This document shows, in pieces, positions 44,204 through 52,767 of a stretch of 64,000 nucleotides of DNA; the first letter of the stretch is position 1, and each line of letters opens with the position of its first letter. The stretch is from Nocardiopsis suaedae (GTDB taxonomy: Bacteria > Actinomycetota > Actinomycetes > Streptosporangiales > Streptosporangiaceae), in the NCBI RefSeq assembly GCF_027706745.1, contig NZ_JAQFWP010000015.1:1-64000 (forward strand). The letters are read 5' to 3'. Position numbers and translations under genes: made by a program. Below the pieces are notes generated by a model. That model was not told where the DNA came from. It did not search any database and saw nothing but the letters and a program-made list of their open reading frames with translations.

Positions 44204-45725
44204 TGACGAGTCCGGGAACCAGGTCTGCGAGACCAAGCGCACGCCGGGCGGGACGACCGATCGTGCGTACACCGGCACGGCGGAGACCGGCGGCCCGGGG
44301 CACGGCGTGGCACAGGTCGATCAGAACGGCCATGAGGGCGAGAGCGTCTCGACGTACGAGTACGACGAGGCGGGCAACATGGTGCGCCGCAACTCCGAGG
44401 ACGGCGACTAGGAGCTGACCTGGGACGCCGAGGGCAATCTGAAGAGTGTCACGGGCGAAGCGGCTCAGACGGACTACGTCTACGACGCCGACGGGGAGCG
44501 GTTGATTCGCCGCGAGGGGCCGGAGTGGACCCTGTACCTGCCTGGCCAGGAGGTGACCTGGACCGCTGGTGACGAGACGGCTGAGGCGACCCGCTACTAC
44601 GAGCACGCCGGCGAAACGGTCGCGGTTCGCGATGGGGAAGGGTTGTATTGGCTGTTCTCCGACCACAACGGTTCTTCCCAGATCGCGCTCGATGCTCGGA
44701 CCGGCGAGACGGTACAGCGAAGATTCTCCCCCTTCGGTGAGCTGCGCTCGTCGTCGGCGAGCTGGCCGGGGGAGAAGGGGTTCGTCGGCGGGACGATCGA
44801 TGAGGCGACGGGCCTGACCCAGTTGGGGGCGCGGGCCTATGATGCGTCGATCGGCCGGTTCATCTCGGTGGACCCGTTGATGAAGGCTGATGATTCTCAG
44901 CAGATGCACGGCTATTCCTATGCCAACAGCAGTCCGGTCGCCTCCAGCGATGCCTCGGGCTTGCTGATGATCGGTCCGGGCGGGTGCGGGTGCACATCGA
45001 GTCCTCCGCAGGGGATCAACGACCTCACCCAGATCAAGCAGGAGGCGATGTGGACCCAGCAGGGCCGCGATGTGGCGAAGATGCGCCAGGGCAGTGGGGT
45101 GTACCAGCGGCCGTACTACCAGAACTCCAGAAGCACGTTCTACACCGGCGTGACTGCCGCGCCTGCACCGACCTATGACCCCTACGACAACAACTCCGGC
45201 GAGAAGTCGCTGGGTGAGGCTGCCATAGACAAGGCGGCGAGTTGGGCGAGCGAACGCTGGGGAAGCTGGGACTCAGACCAAGGGTTCATGGATAACCTGA
45301 AAGGGCTGAACTGGGTAAACATCCTCGGTGATGCAGCGCTTGTCGGCGGGTTGCTTTGCGCTGTTTGCGCCGGAGTAGCAGCAGGGGTGAGCGCGGGTCT
45401 GGGTGCCTACAAGATTGTGAAAGGAAATGCAAAAGACGGAATCTGGGACATGGTGGGAGCGTTGCCGTTTGGCGTTGGAAGAATCTCTAAAGTGGTAACG
45501 CGAGGGAAGATCAGAGGAGCGGCTAAGGAATATTTCGACTACAAGTCGATCAAGAAGAAGAAAGGGAGCAAGGCCGTCCGTGACAGGTTTGATTCTCTGC
45601 AAAGTCAGATCGGGGGCATGCGGGGCCGGGATTTCGTAATTCAGGATACGATGAACTTGGCAGGTGACGTGCATGCTGGTGTCAGTGCAGCACGTACGGT
45701 GCAGGATCCGTCTTGGGGGTGGTGA
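44202..45725 (+). pseudogene. Orphan Rhs cassette 2: diverged core plus third toxin tip
   Basis: Begins within the core at YDESGNQVCETKRTPGG and follows it at lower identity to FISVDPLMKADDSQQMHGYSYANSSPV. The tip is related to that of cassette 1 through GPGGCGCTS and YDPYDN. It then differs: a hydrophobic segment (about 45325-45420) and a basic C-terminal domain with GKIRGAAKEYFDYKSIKKKKG and FDSLQSQIGGMRGRDFVIQDTMN. One in-frame TAG at 44409-44411 stands where the other copies have CAG. Downstream the frame is open to 45725. It is a silent tip cassette, with the tip itself intact. Confidence 0.75.
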
Positions 45726-45732
45726 GACTTTC

Positions 45733-46206
45733 ATGTTGGATGACGGGTCTGATGCGCAGAAGGGTAAATCTCTTTTCGGTCATATTGTGTTCGGCTATGG
45801 AAGAGTTCGATGGATGGAGTGGCTCCTGGCAGTGTGTTTTCCCTGTCTGCGAAAAACGATCACCCTTGTGGTGTCAGAAAGAAGAAAGGTTAGGAGTGGA
45901 CGTCGGAATGCATGGAGTGTGATGCAGTGGAATTTTGTCGATGGTTGGGTGAGTGTCGCGTATATGGTCCCGGTTGGGGTCGTCGCCGAAGTGGTATCGC
46001 GGGTGAACCCTGACTGGGGGAAAATCGCCTACTTCATCGCTGGGCTCATCGCTTTTCCGGCAGCGATATCCGGCCTCCTTGGAATTATTGAATCCGTGCG
46101 AGGGCAGATAGTCGGAGCGCTCCGACGATGGTCACATGAGATGCGTGTGCTACCGCTGCTCGCGTGGAGGATAGTGCATGGTGCAGCGACTGTGGGTGGG
46201 TGCTAG
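45733..46206 (+). CDS. Putative immunity protein C, unrelated membrane protein
   Basis: The 157-residue product begins seven bases after the orphan-2 tip. It has two clear hydrophobic segments (about 78-98 and 103-121), a basic region in between the N terminus and these (LRKTITLVVSERRKVRSGRR), and no PH-like pattern, unlike its neighbours. Position makes it the candidate antidote to the cassette 2 tip. No family recognised. Confidence 0.55.
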   Translation: MLDDGSDAQKGKSLFGHIVFGYGRVRWMEWLLAVCFPCLRKTITLVVSERRKVRSGRRNAWSVMQWNFVDGWVSVAYMVPVGVVAEVVSRVNPDWGKIAYFIAGLIAFPAAISGLLGIIESVRGQIVGALRRWSHEMRVLPLLAWRIVHGAATVGGC

Positions 46207-46559
46207 CTACCTACAATTATGAGTTATAGTTTTAAGTCGTTTCCCTACGATTTTTCGGTCATGTGTAACGGTAGGTAATTGTTCGGGTAGTGGCTGGAAG
46301 TCGGGGAATATCTGATTAGCCTGATGCGGGTTTGAGAAATGTGGGAATAATTTCAAGGAAGCAATCTGTAGGCAACCCGTTCGCTGCGGTCTTTGCTTGG
46401 GAAAGAATTTTGCCGGTAATGCAGTTGGCGCATCCTTGGCGGGTGGAGTGTCGCAGAGGCAATGGGTCTAACCGAATCCCTGGACCCCGTTTCGACGACT
46501 CGAATCGGGGCCCAAATTTGTTTTGCACTTTCACTTATCGTCGAAGAAGGGGGTGTTGC
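46207..46559. other. AT-rich stretch without a gene
   Basis: About 350 bp with an unusually low G+C for this genome. No start with a ribosome binding site leads to a credible product. It separates immunity C from the next paralog and may be debris of a lost tip or its promoter region. Confidence 0.5.
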
Positions 46560-47138
46560 GTGCGCAAAGGTAATTGGAATCGGGATAAGTGTTCGAAGTC
46601 TCCGGCGAGGCCTGTAAGGAGATGGGTGTTCTCGTCTTCGTTGCTTCTGGCCATGGTCTTGGTGTTCCTTGGTTGGATGTTGGCGGCCTTTGTAATCCAT
46701 GAGAGTGGAAGGCCTATTGAGTTTCTTGGCCCAGGCACTGTTTTTGGTGGAATATTTATAGCGATCTGGATTATGGGAATTCATTCGAAGGTGGCATTGA
46801 CAAAATCAAGTGTCAAAATCACAAATGTTTTTAAAGAGGTGGAGATTCCGTGGGGGGAGATCGTTTCGGCCTCCGATCCAACTACTAGACAATTTCGGAT
46901 TGAAGTTAGGAATGGAACTTGCTATGAGTCGTTGCAGTATGGCGGTTCCTTCATTGGAGAGATTTTTAAATACCCCACTCATCGACGCGCAGTTGAGAGG
47001 GTCGAGTGTTTTTGCGAATACGAGAAAAACGGAAACGAGGGTATTGTCGAGCGGGTGAATTTACCGCTCTATTGGCTCGCCAGTCTCGTATTTATTGCCT
47101 ATTCTCCTATCTGGTTTTTGTATTTGCCGGCTAGTTAG
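46560..47138 (+). CDS. Putative orphan immunity protein D, PH-like family
   Basis: The 192-residue product starts at GTG 46560 after a GGGGG-type ribosome binding site; an upstream in-frame extension lacks coding character. It has two membrane segments (about 23-45 and 53-75), a beta domain with KITNVFKEVEIPWGEIVSAS and GSFIGEIFKYPTHRRAVERV, and a C-terminal hydrophobic segment. The layout matches A, B and F. No toxin tip precedes it now, so it is an orphan. G+C is low. Confidence 0.65.
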   Translation: MRKGNWNRDKCSKSPARPVRRWVFSSSLLLAMVLVFLGWMLAAFVIHESGRPIEFLGPGTVFGGIFIAIWIMGIHSKVALTKSSVKITNVFKEVEIPWGEIVSASDPTTRQFRIEVRNGTCYESLQYGGSFIGEIFKYPTHRRAVERVECFCEYEKNGNEGIVERVNLPLYWLASLVFIAYSPIWFLYLPAS

Positions 47139-47154
47139 TGTCGGAGGTGGCGAC

Positions 47155-47751
47155 TTGAGTCCCCCTGGGAAGTTTTGCCTAAATAGATTTCCGTGCACGC
47201 AACAGGGGAAAGTGTTGCGTAATTGGTATACCGCGACCTTTGCGCTGCTGTCCGGCGGTGGAGTATATGTCGCATTCACATGGCTGACGTCGCGGATGAA
47301 AAATGCAGAGAACGTGCTCTTCGAGTTGTTTGTTCTCCCGGTGGTCGGGGTCGGTTTCCTTGTTTTTGCTCTCATGATTGGATTTTTCTCTCGAGTCGTC
47401 GTGACATCAAACGGGATCGTCGTTGTCAATTTTTTGGTGAAGCATGTCATCCCGTTCGGCTATGTCAGGTCTTTGGGGCCGGTGGACGATATGTACATCG
47501 GTGTCCAGGGTGGTGAGCGGGTGGGTATGGTGATTATGGCCAATTCCCTTGTGGGGATGTTGGCTGGTCAACCGACCAATACGAAAGCCAGGAGGCGGCT
47601 CCAGGAGGCGATTGATTCGGCCTCTCCCAATCAGGACGCCGGGGCGCCGCACAAACATCTCTGGTTCCCCTGGAAGTTCACGCTTGCGGCATACACTCTG
47701 AGTGTCCTCGTCGCCGGTACCATCTACAGCATCACTGGTGGCGTCGACTGA
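47155..47751 (+). CDS. Putative orphan immunity protein E, near-copy of A
   Basis: The 198-residue product starts at TTG 47155, with GGAGG seven bases upstream. It aligns end to end with immunity A (41316-41915). The first third differs by many substitutions, while from MYI(D/G)(I/V)QGGERVGMVIMANSLVGM onward DNA and protein are nearly the same. The similarity continues about 50 bp past the stop. It has no toxin tip beside it. The uneven identity suggests gene conversion between the two copies. Confidence 0.7.
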   Translation: MSPPGKFCLNRFPCTQQGKVLRNWYTATFALLSGGGVYVAFTWLTSRMKNAENVLFELFVLPVVGVGFLVFALMIGFFSRVVVTSNGIVVVNFLVKHVIPFGYVRSLGPVDDMYIGVQGGERVGMVIMANSLVGMLAGQPTNTKARRRLQEAIDSASPNQDAGAPHKHLWFPWKFTLAAYTLSVLVAGTIYSITGGVD

Positions 47752-47945
47752 TCTCCTCCCCTACATGCTGCTCCAGGCCCTCATAGATTCCAATGGGGCG
47801 ATTACGCAATTCAATAATCGCATTGAGGGTCCCGGCGCAGCGCGGCTGCTCGCAGCGTCACTGATGGCGTCAGCTGACTCCTCCTCTATACGGCAGATCC
47901 GCTTAAGCCTGTATATGGAGGCCGATCTATGGAGCAAGGAGTGCG

Positions 47946-48077
47946 ATGGAAGAGTGGTCTCTCGATGAACTGGGGTCCGAAAATACTCCAGAATGGATTG
48001 TAGGAGTCTTGATTCCTCCGGCTATGGCAGGTGTCATGTTCTTTGGGGGGATTCTCTTCGTGGTGAATGCCGAGTGA
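47946..48077 (+). CDS. 43-residue single-span membrane protein
   Basis: A short frame with AAGGAG four to five bases before the ATG. The product has an acidic N terminus (MEEWSLDELGSENTPEW), one hydrophobic helix (about 18-40) and ends VVNAE. No relative recognised. It could be a small immunity or accessory peptide, or chance. Confidence 0.4.
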   Translation: MEEWSLDELGSENTPEWIVGVLIPPAMAGVMFFGGILFVVNAE

Positions 48078-48083
48078 TCGAAT

Positions 48084-48248
48084 GAACTCACCGGTGAAGA
48101 TGGGGCGACGCGCGGCTTCGAGGCCCTCGGCTTGAGTGCCGCCGAGTCGGAGGTCGACCTGGTGGGCGGCTGGACCGGGCAGGTCAGGGTGCTCCTCTAT
48201 GCGGCGCTTGGTTACCGCGTCATGGAACGTCGACTCTACGGGAGTTGA
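48084..48248 (+). pseudogene. Possible relic of another toxin tip
   Basis: An open frame without a start, with GC-rich codon use, encodes FEALGLSAAESEVDLVGGW and VLLYAALGYRVMERRLYG, then stops 12 bp before immunity F. A tip relic next to its antidote is the likeliest reading, though no domain is recognised. Confidence 0.35.
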
Positions 48249-48260
48249 TCGAGGTGTTTT

Positions 48261-48797
48261 GTGGACTCAAATAGGAAGATCCTTCGCAGCAGGCCCACGT
48301 ATGTCATCGGAGTGGTCCTCGCCTGCGGGACTCTCTGCTTCTGTGGAATCATGCTGGTGGAGACGAGAGTGAGTGGGCACGCGTCGCTGGGGAACGCGTT
48401 GTTCATCTCCGTCTTCACGGCGGTCGCGATGTGGTTCATCACGAAGATGCTGGTCCTGCCCAGGTTCGAGTTGTGGGACGACGAGGTGCGGATCTACAAC
48501 CTCCTATCCGTCGCCCACATCCCGCGTGGGGCGATCGAGGCCGTCGGCAACCTCTCCCGGCCTACAGTGCTGGTCGTCGGAGGCAAGGAGTACTGGAGCG
48601 CGCACCTGACCCCGTCGCTCATCGGGGCGCTGACCGGGTACCCGACGCACAAGCGCGTCCTCGACGAGCTGGTGCGGTACTCCGCGAACACCCGTGGAGA
48701 CAAGGCCGTCGGGGCGGAAGTGCGTGTCCGGCCCTACCTCGGTCTCCGGATCCTCATCCCGACGTTCGCCGGGTTCTTCCTCGGTGTGATGCTCTGA
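48261..48797 (+). CDS. Putative orphan immunity protein F, PH-like family
   Basis: The 178-residue product starts at GTG 48261 with GAGG six bases upstream. Two membrane segments (about 14-34 and 45-67) are followed by a beta domain with VRIYNLLSVAHIPRGAIEAVG and LTPSLIGALTGYPTHKRVLDELVRY, and a C-terminal hydrophobic segment. It is the GC-rich member of the family and so may be the oldest in this genome. The MITE follows 12 bp after its stop. Confidence 0.65.
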   Translation: MDSNRKILRSRPTYVIGVVLACGTLCFCGIMLVETRVSGHASLGNALFISVFTAVAMWFITKMLVLPRFELWDDEVRIYNLLSVAHIPRGAIEAVGNLSRPTVLVVGGKEYWSAHLTPSLIGALTGYPTHKRVLDELVRYSANTRGDKAVGAEVRVRPYLGLRILIPTFAGFFLGVML

Positions 48798-48809
48798 GCC
48801 GATTTCGCC

Positions 48810-48973
48810 TAGGGCGTGTTTCTCGGAGGCTTTTCGATCAGCGAGCGGCCGTCCCGGGCGGCGCTCGCAAGACGGGGCGCGAAGTTCATCCTGGTTGGCT
48901 GCTCGAGCGTCCCGGCGCAGCGAGCGTCGTCCTGGTGGTCGCGAGCCGAAAATGATCCGAGAAACACGCCCTA
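48810..48973. mobile_element. MITE, 164 bp including TA duplication, copy 2
   Basis: Identical in sequence and orientation to 20739-20902. Here the flanks extend the palindrome by CTAG on both sides. It sits at the right border of the Rhs island, between immunity F and the EamA gene. Confidence 0.88.
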
Positions 48974-49022
48974 GGCCTCGACCCGCACACAGGCGTGAAG
49001 GGCCATTGAGCGAGGCGCCCCG

Positions 49023-50006
49023 CTACTCGGGTCCGTCGGCGTCCTGTCGGCTTTCCGTGGGCCGTGCGCGCCTCTCGCGCTTCTGCTGGGACCTCGTCGC
49101 CCCCGCGCTCGCGGCCACCACGCACAGGACGGCCGCCCACTGCCACACCGTCAGCATCTCCCCGAGCAGGGCCAGGCCGACCAGCGCGGCCGCCGCCGGC
49201 TCCAGGCTCATCAGGATGCCGAACACCCTCGGCGGCATCCTCCGCAAGGCCTGCATCTCCAACGTGTACGGCACGACCGAGGACAGCAGCCCGACCACCA
49301 GCCCGAAGAGCAGCAGGCGCGGGTCCAGCAGCGCGGTGCCGCCCTCGGCGATGCCCGCCGGGGCCACCAGTACCACGCCCACCATGCTCGCGATCGCCAG
49401 CCCGGACGTGCCCGAGAACCGGCGCCCGGTGGCCGCGCTCAGCAGGATGTAACCCGCCCAGGCGACGGCGGCCAAGAGGGCGAAGAGAACGCCCGCGAGC
49501 GTCACCGTGCCCGAACCGTCGTCGCGGCCCAGGAGCACCACGCCGATGGCGGCCAGCCCGACCCACGCCACGTCCGTCTTGCGCCGCGACCCGGCGACCG
49601 CCACCGCCAGCGGCCCCAGGAACTCGATCGTCACCGCGATCCCCATCGGAATGCGCGCGATCGCCTGGTAGATCGAGAAGTTCATCAGCGCCAGCGCCGC
49701 GCCGAACCCGACCACCACCGCCCAGTCGGCGCGCGTGCGCCCGCGCAGCGCCGGGCGGGCCAGCGCCAGCAGCAGCACGGCCGACGTCAGCAGCCGCAGC
49801 CATACCACCGCGCTCGGCGGCAGCACCGCGAACAGGTTCTTCGCCACCCCGGCCCCGGCCTGCACCGACACGATGCCCACCAGCACCATCCACGTCGGCG
49901 GGATCGAGTCGCCGAGCGCGCGCAGCCGCCCGGCCGCGAACGGGTTGGCGAACCGGGGAGCGCTGGGGAGTCCGCCGGGGTGCTCGGCGGCGGCGTCGGT
50001 AGTCAC
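49023..50006 (-). CDS. EamA/DMT family transporter (RhtA-like)
   Basis: A 327-residue inner-membrane protein with about ten hydrophobic segments in two EamA repeats (about 35-170 and 180-305). It resembles the RhtA threonine/homoserine exporters: [26 protein letters not shown] near 45, [16 protein letters not shown] near 120 and [33 protein letters not shown] near 245. Substrate not known, an amino acid or metabolite is likely. GTG 50006 is the start. It diverges from arcA across 122 bp. Confidence 0.9.
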   Translation of the reverse strand: MTTDAAAEHPGGLPSAPRFANPFAAGRLRALGDSIPPTWMVLVGIVSVQAGAGVAKNLFAVLPPSAVVWLRLLTSAVLLLALARPALRGRTRADWAVVVGFGAALALMNFSIYQAIARIPMGIAVTIEFLGPLAVAVAGSRRKTDVAWVGLAAIGVVLLGRDDGSGTVTLAGVLFALLAAVAWAGYILLSAATGRRFSGTSGLAIASMVGVVLVAPAGIAEGGTALLDPRLLLFGLVVGLLSSVVPYTLEMQALRRMPPRVFGILMSLEPAAAALVGLALLGEMLTVWQWAAVLCVVAASAGATRSQQKRERRARPTESRQDADGPE

Positions 50007-50128
50007 GTCCCACCATCCTAGGTATCCCGCCGACCTCCCCGCCGTCTGGGTCCAGAGCGCGGGTTCCGGCCGCCCCAGCGGGGGAATGCAGCCTGCGTCG
50101 GAACTCCGGAGACGGGAGGCGCGTACGC

Positions 50129-51361
50129 ATGGTGTTCCGCGTGGACTCGGAGGTCGGCCGCCTGCGCCAGGTCATCGTGCACCGGCCCGACCTGGAGCTC
50201 CGGCGTCTCACCCCGTCCAACAAGGACGACCTGCTCTTCGACGACGTGCTGTGGGAGCGCCGCGCCGAGGAGGAGCACGACGCCTTCACCGACCTCCTGC
50301 GCGAGCACGGCGTGCGCGTCCACTACTTCCACGAGCTGCTGGAGGAGGTGCTGGCTGTCCCCGACGCCCGCGCCCACATCCTCGCCGAGGTCGTCGACGA
50401 GCGCTTCCACGGCCCCCAGGCCGCCGGCCCCATCCGCTCCGCCCTGGACGCCATGGACGACACCGAGCTGCGGCGCTTCCTCATCGGCGGAATCACCAAG
50501 GCCGAGATCCGCGAGCGCATCGACGACCCCGCCTCGCTGTGGCTGCACTCCCTCGCCGACGACGACTTCGTCCTCGACCCGCTGCCCAACCACCTGTTCA
50601 CCCGCGACACCTCCGCGTGGCTGTACAACGGGGTCTCCATCAACGCGATGCGCAAGAAGGCCCGCCGCCGGGAGACCATCCACTACGAAGCCGTCTACCA
50701 GTGGCACCCGATGTTCGCCCAAGGCGGCTTCGAGGTGTGGAACCGCGGCCGCTCGCACGCCCCCGCCACGATCGAGGGCGGCGACCTGATGCCCATCGGC
50801 AACGGGGCCGTGTTCGTCGGCACGAGTGAGCGCACCCGGCCGCAGGCGGTGGAGCTGCTCGCGCGGGAGATGTTCGCCAGAGGTGGCGCCGAGCGCATCC
50901 TGTGCCTGCGCATGCCGCACGCGCGCGCGGTGATGCACCTCGACACCGTCATGACCGAGGTCGACTACGGCGTCTTCACCAAGTACGCGGGCCTCGGCAT
51001 GCTCCCGTCGTCGACCCTGGAGCCCGGTGACGGCGGTGCCGACGGGGGCAAGGAACTCAAGGTGACCGACCACCCGCCTGAGGACATGCACCGCGCGATC
51101 GCCCAGGCGGCCGGGCTGGACGAGATCCGCGTCCTCACGCCCACTCAGGACGTGTTCTCCTCGGAGCGCGAGCAGTGGGACGACGGCTGCAACGTCTTCG
51201 CCCTGGAGCCCGGCGTCGTGGTGTCCTACGAGCGGAACGTGACCACGAACGCCCACCTGAGGGCCAGCGGCATCGAGGTCCTGCCCATAGCGGGAGGCGA
51301 GCTGGGCCGGGGGAGGGGCGGCCCCCACTGCATGACCTGCCCTATCCAGCGGGATCCGTGA
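50129..51361 (+). CDS. arcA: Arginine deiminase
   Basis: Hydrolyses arginine to citrulline and ammonia, the first step of the arginine deiminase pathway. The 410 residues have the family's typical length and motifs: [17 protein letters not shown] near 8, [11 protein letters not shown] near 152, EGGDL near 214, [11 protein letters not shown] with the catalytic His near 270, and the nucleophile C401 in [15 protein letters not shown] lies upstream of the ATG. No arcB or arcC is next to it, so the pathway is completed elsewhere or the enzyme serves nitrogen supply. Confidence 0.95.
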   Translation: MVFRVDSEVGRLRQVIVHRPDLELRRLTPSNKDDLLFDDVLWERRAEEEHDAFTDLLREHGVRVHYFHELLEEVLAVPDARAHILAEVVDERFHGPQAAGPIRSALDAMDDTELRRFLIGGITKAEIRERIDDPASLWLHSLADDDFVLDPLPNHLFTRDTSAWLYNGVSINAMRKKARRRETIHYEAVYQWHPMFAQGGFEVWNRGRSHAPATIEGGDLMPIGNGAVFVGTSERTRPQAVELLAREMFARGGAERILCLRMPHARAVMHLDTVMTEVDYGVFTKYAGLGMLPSSTLEPGDGGADGGKELKVTDHPPEDMHRAIAQAAGLDEIRVLTPTQDVFSSEREQWDDGCNVFALEPGVVVSYERNVTTNAHLRASGIEVLPIAGGELGRGRGGPHCMTCPIQRDP

Positions 51362-51577
51362 TCAGGCGGCTTCGACCTCGGAACTCGCGACGGTCGAAGG
51401 CGCGGGGACGGGAAGGCCTTCCTCGCGGAGGCCGTCGAGGTGGAAGCGGATGGCTCCGCGCATCTCCTCGATGGTCTCGGGGACCGTGTCACCGACGGCG
51501 ACGCAGCCGGGCAGGTCCGGGCACCAGGCCCCGAAGCCGTCCTCGCTCCGCTCCACGAGGACCACGTACCGGCTCAT
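51362..51577 (-). CDS. hicB: HicB-like antitoxin, no HicA seen
   Basis: A 71-residue HicB-fold protein: YVVLVERSEDGFGAWCPDLPGCVAVGDTVPETIEEMRGAIRFHLDGL covers the partial RNase-H-like domain (about 4-57). The C-terminal helix-turn-helix present in many HicB antitoxins is absent. No HicA RNA-binding toxin lies on either side. Its start overlaps the stop of the upstream membrane protein by one base. It converges tail to tail on arcA with no gap between stop codons. Confidence 0.8.
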   Translation of the reverse strand: MSRYVVLVERSEDGFGAWCPDLPGCVAVGDTVPETIEEMRGAIRFHLDGLREEGLPVPAPSTVASSEVEAA

Positions 51578-51969
51578 CAGCGATGCTCCTCGGAGCGTGG
51601 TGAATCGACCTCTTCGAGGATCATCTCATCAGGTGCGGCCGATTCCGGCGGTGTCCGGGGATTCGTGCGGCGCGTTCCGGCGAACACCGCCCCCAGCATC
51701 AGCAGCCACGCTCCGAACACCAGTCCCGGCTGGATCAGGGTCATGATGAACCCGATCAGCGTCGTGCCGCCGATGCCGGTCGTCGCCTGGAGGAGCAGCC
51801 AGGCGTAGGGGAGTGCGGCGGCCCCCAGGTTCACCCCGACGGCCGCCCACACCAGGCCGGGGCGCGACGGGCGTCTGCGGCGGATCAGGTAGGCCGCGAC
51901 CGCCAACAGCACCAGCGGCGGGGCGAGGGAGCGCACGAGCTGGTACGCCGGGACCCCGATCAGCTCCAA
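51577..51969 (-). CDS. Hypothetical four-helix membrane protein
   Basis: The 130-residue product has hydrophobic segments near 14-28, 40-60, 66-84 and 86-98 and a polar acidic C terminus (DEMILEEVDSPRSEEHR). It follows the ABC permease gene after three bases and overlaps hicB. It looks like the third gene of the ABC operon; function unknown. Confidence 0.7.
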   Translation of the reverse strand: MELIGVPAYQLVRSLAPPLVLLAVAAYLIRRRRPSRPGLVWAAVGVNLGAAALPYAWLLLQATTGIGGTTLIGFIMTLIQPGLVFGAWLLMLGAVFAGTRRTNPRTPPESAAPDEMILEEVDSPRSEEHR

Positions 51970-51972
51970 CGG

Positions 51973-52767
51973 CTACTCCCAGCGGAAGAGACGGGCCGCC
52001 AGGGCCGCGCCGACCGCCGCCCACACGGCGAGCACGGCCACCGGCAGCAGCGACGGGGCGGCCCCGTCGGCCAGCACCGACCGCAGCCCTCCCGCCAGCG
52101 CCGTGATCGGCAGTGCCTCCACCGCCGTTTGCACCGCCCCGGGGAACCGGTCGGTGGCGAAGATGACCCCGCCGAGCCCGAGCAGGACGACGTACACCAG
52201 ATTGGCCGCCGCCAGTGTCGCCTCCGCCCGCAGCGTTCCCGCCATCAGCAGCGCCAGCGAGCTGAACGCCGCGGTGCCAAGGAGGACGAGGAGGAGGGCG
52301 TACCCGAACGCGGCCAGGCCCCCCGAAGGGTTCCACCCCAGCGCGAGGGCCACCGCGCACAGCACCGCGATCTGGATGGCCTCCACCGCCAGCACCGCCA
52401 GCGTCTTGGCGGCCAGCAGCCCGAACCGGGAGAGCGGGGTCGCCCCCAGCCGTTTGAGCACCCCGTACCGGCGCTCGAACCCGGTGCCGATGGCCTGCCC
52501 GGTGAAGGCGGTGGACAGCACGGCCAGGGCGAGGATGCCCGGGGTCAGGAAGTCCACCCGCGCCCCGTCGCCCAGCTCCACCACGTCCACGGTGCTGAAC
52601 CCCACCAGCAGCAGCACGGGGATGACCATGGTCAGCAGCAGCTGCTCCCCATTGCGCAGCATGATGCGCAGCTCCATGCCGGCCTGCGCGGCCACCATGC
52701 GCGCCATCGGCGCGGCGCCCGGGGCGGGGGTCAGGTCGAGGGCGGCGCGGGCGGTGGTCTCGGTCAT
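51973..52767 (-). CDS. ABC-2 type transporter permease
   Basis: A 264-residue membrane subunit with six hydrophobic segments and the ABC-2 pattern: LRIMLRNGEQLLLTMVIPVLLLVGF near 33, and the FERRYGVLKRLGATPLSRFGLLAAK loop near 97 that contacts the ATPase. The start overlaps the ATPase stop as ATGA. With the ATPase it forms an exporter, perhaps for a lipid or drug. Confidence 0.9.
   Translation of the reverse strand: MTETTARAALDLTPAPGAAPMARMVAAQAGMELRIMLRNGEQLLLTMVIPVLLLVGFSTVDVVELGDGARVDFLTPGILALAVLSTAFTGQAIGTGFERRYGVLKRLGATPLSRFGLLAAKTLAVLAVEAIQIAVLCAVALALGWNPSGGLAAFGYALLLVLLGTAAFSSLALLMAGTLRAEATLAAANLVYVVLLGLGGVIFATDRFPGAVQTAVEALPITALAGGLRSVLADGAAPSLLPVAVLAVWAAVGAALAARLFRWE

Noticed and set aside
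41300-48800. Rhs island as an integrated phage or ICE
   Set aside because: No integrase, att repeats, tRNA border or conjugation genes are present. The MITE pair brackets a larger region but carries no transposase.
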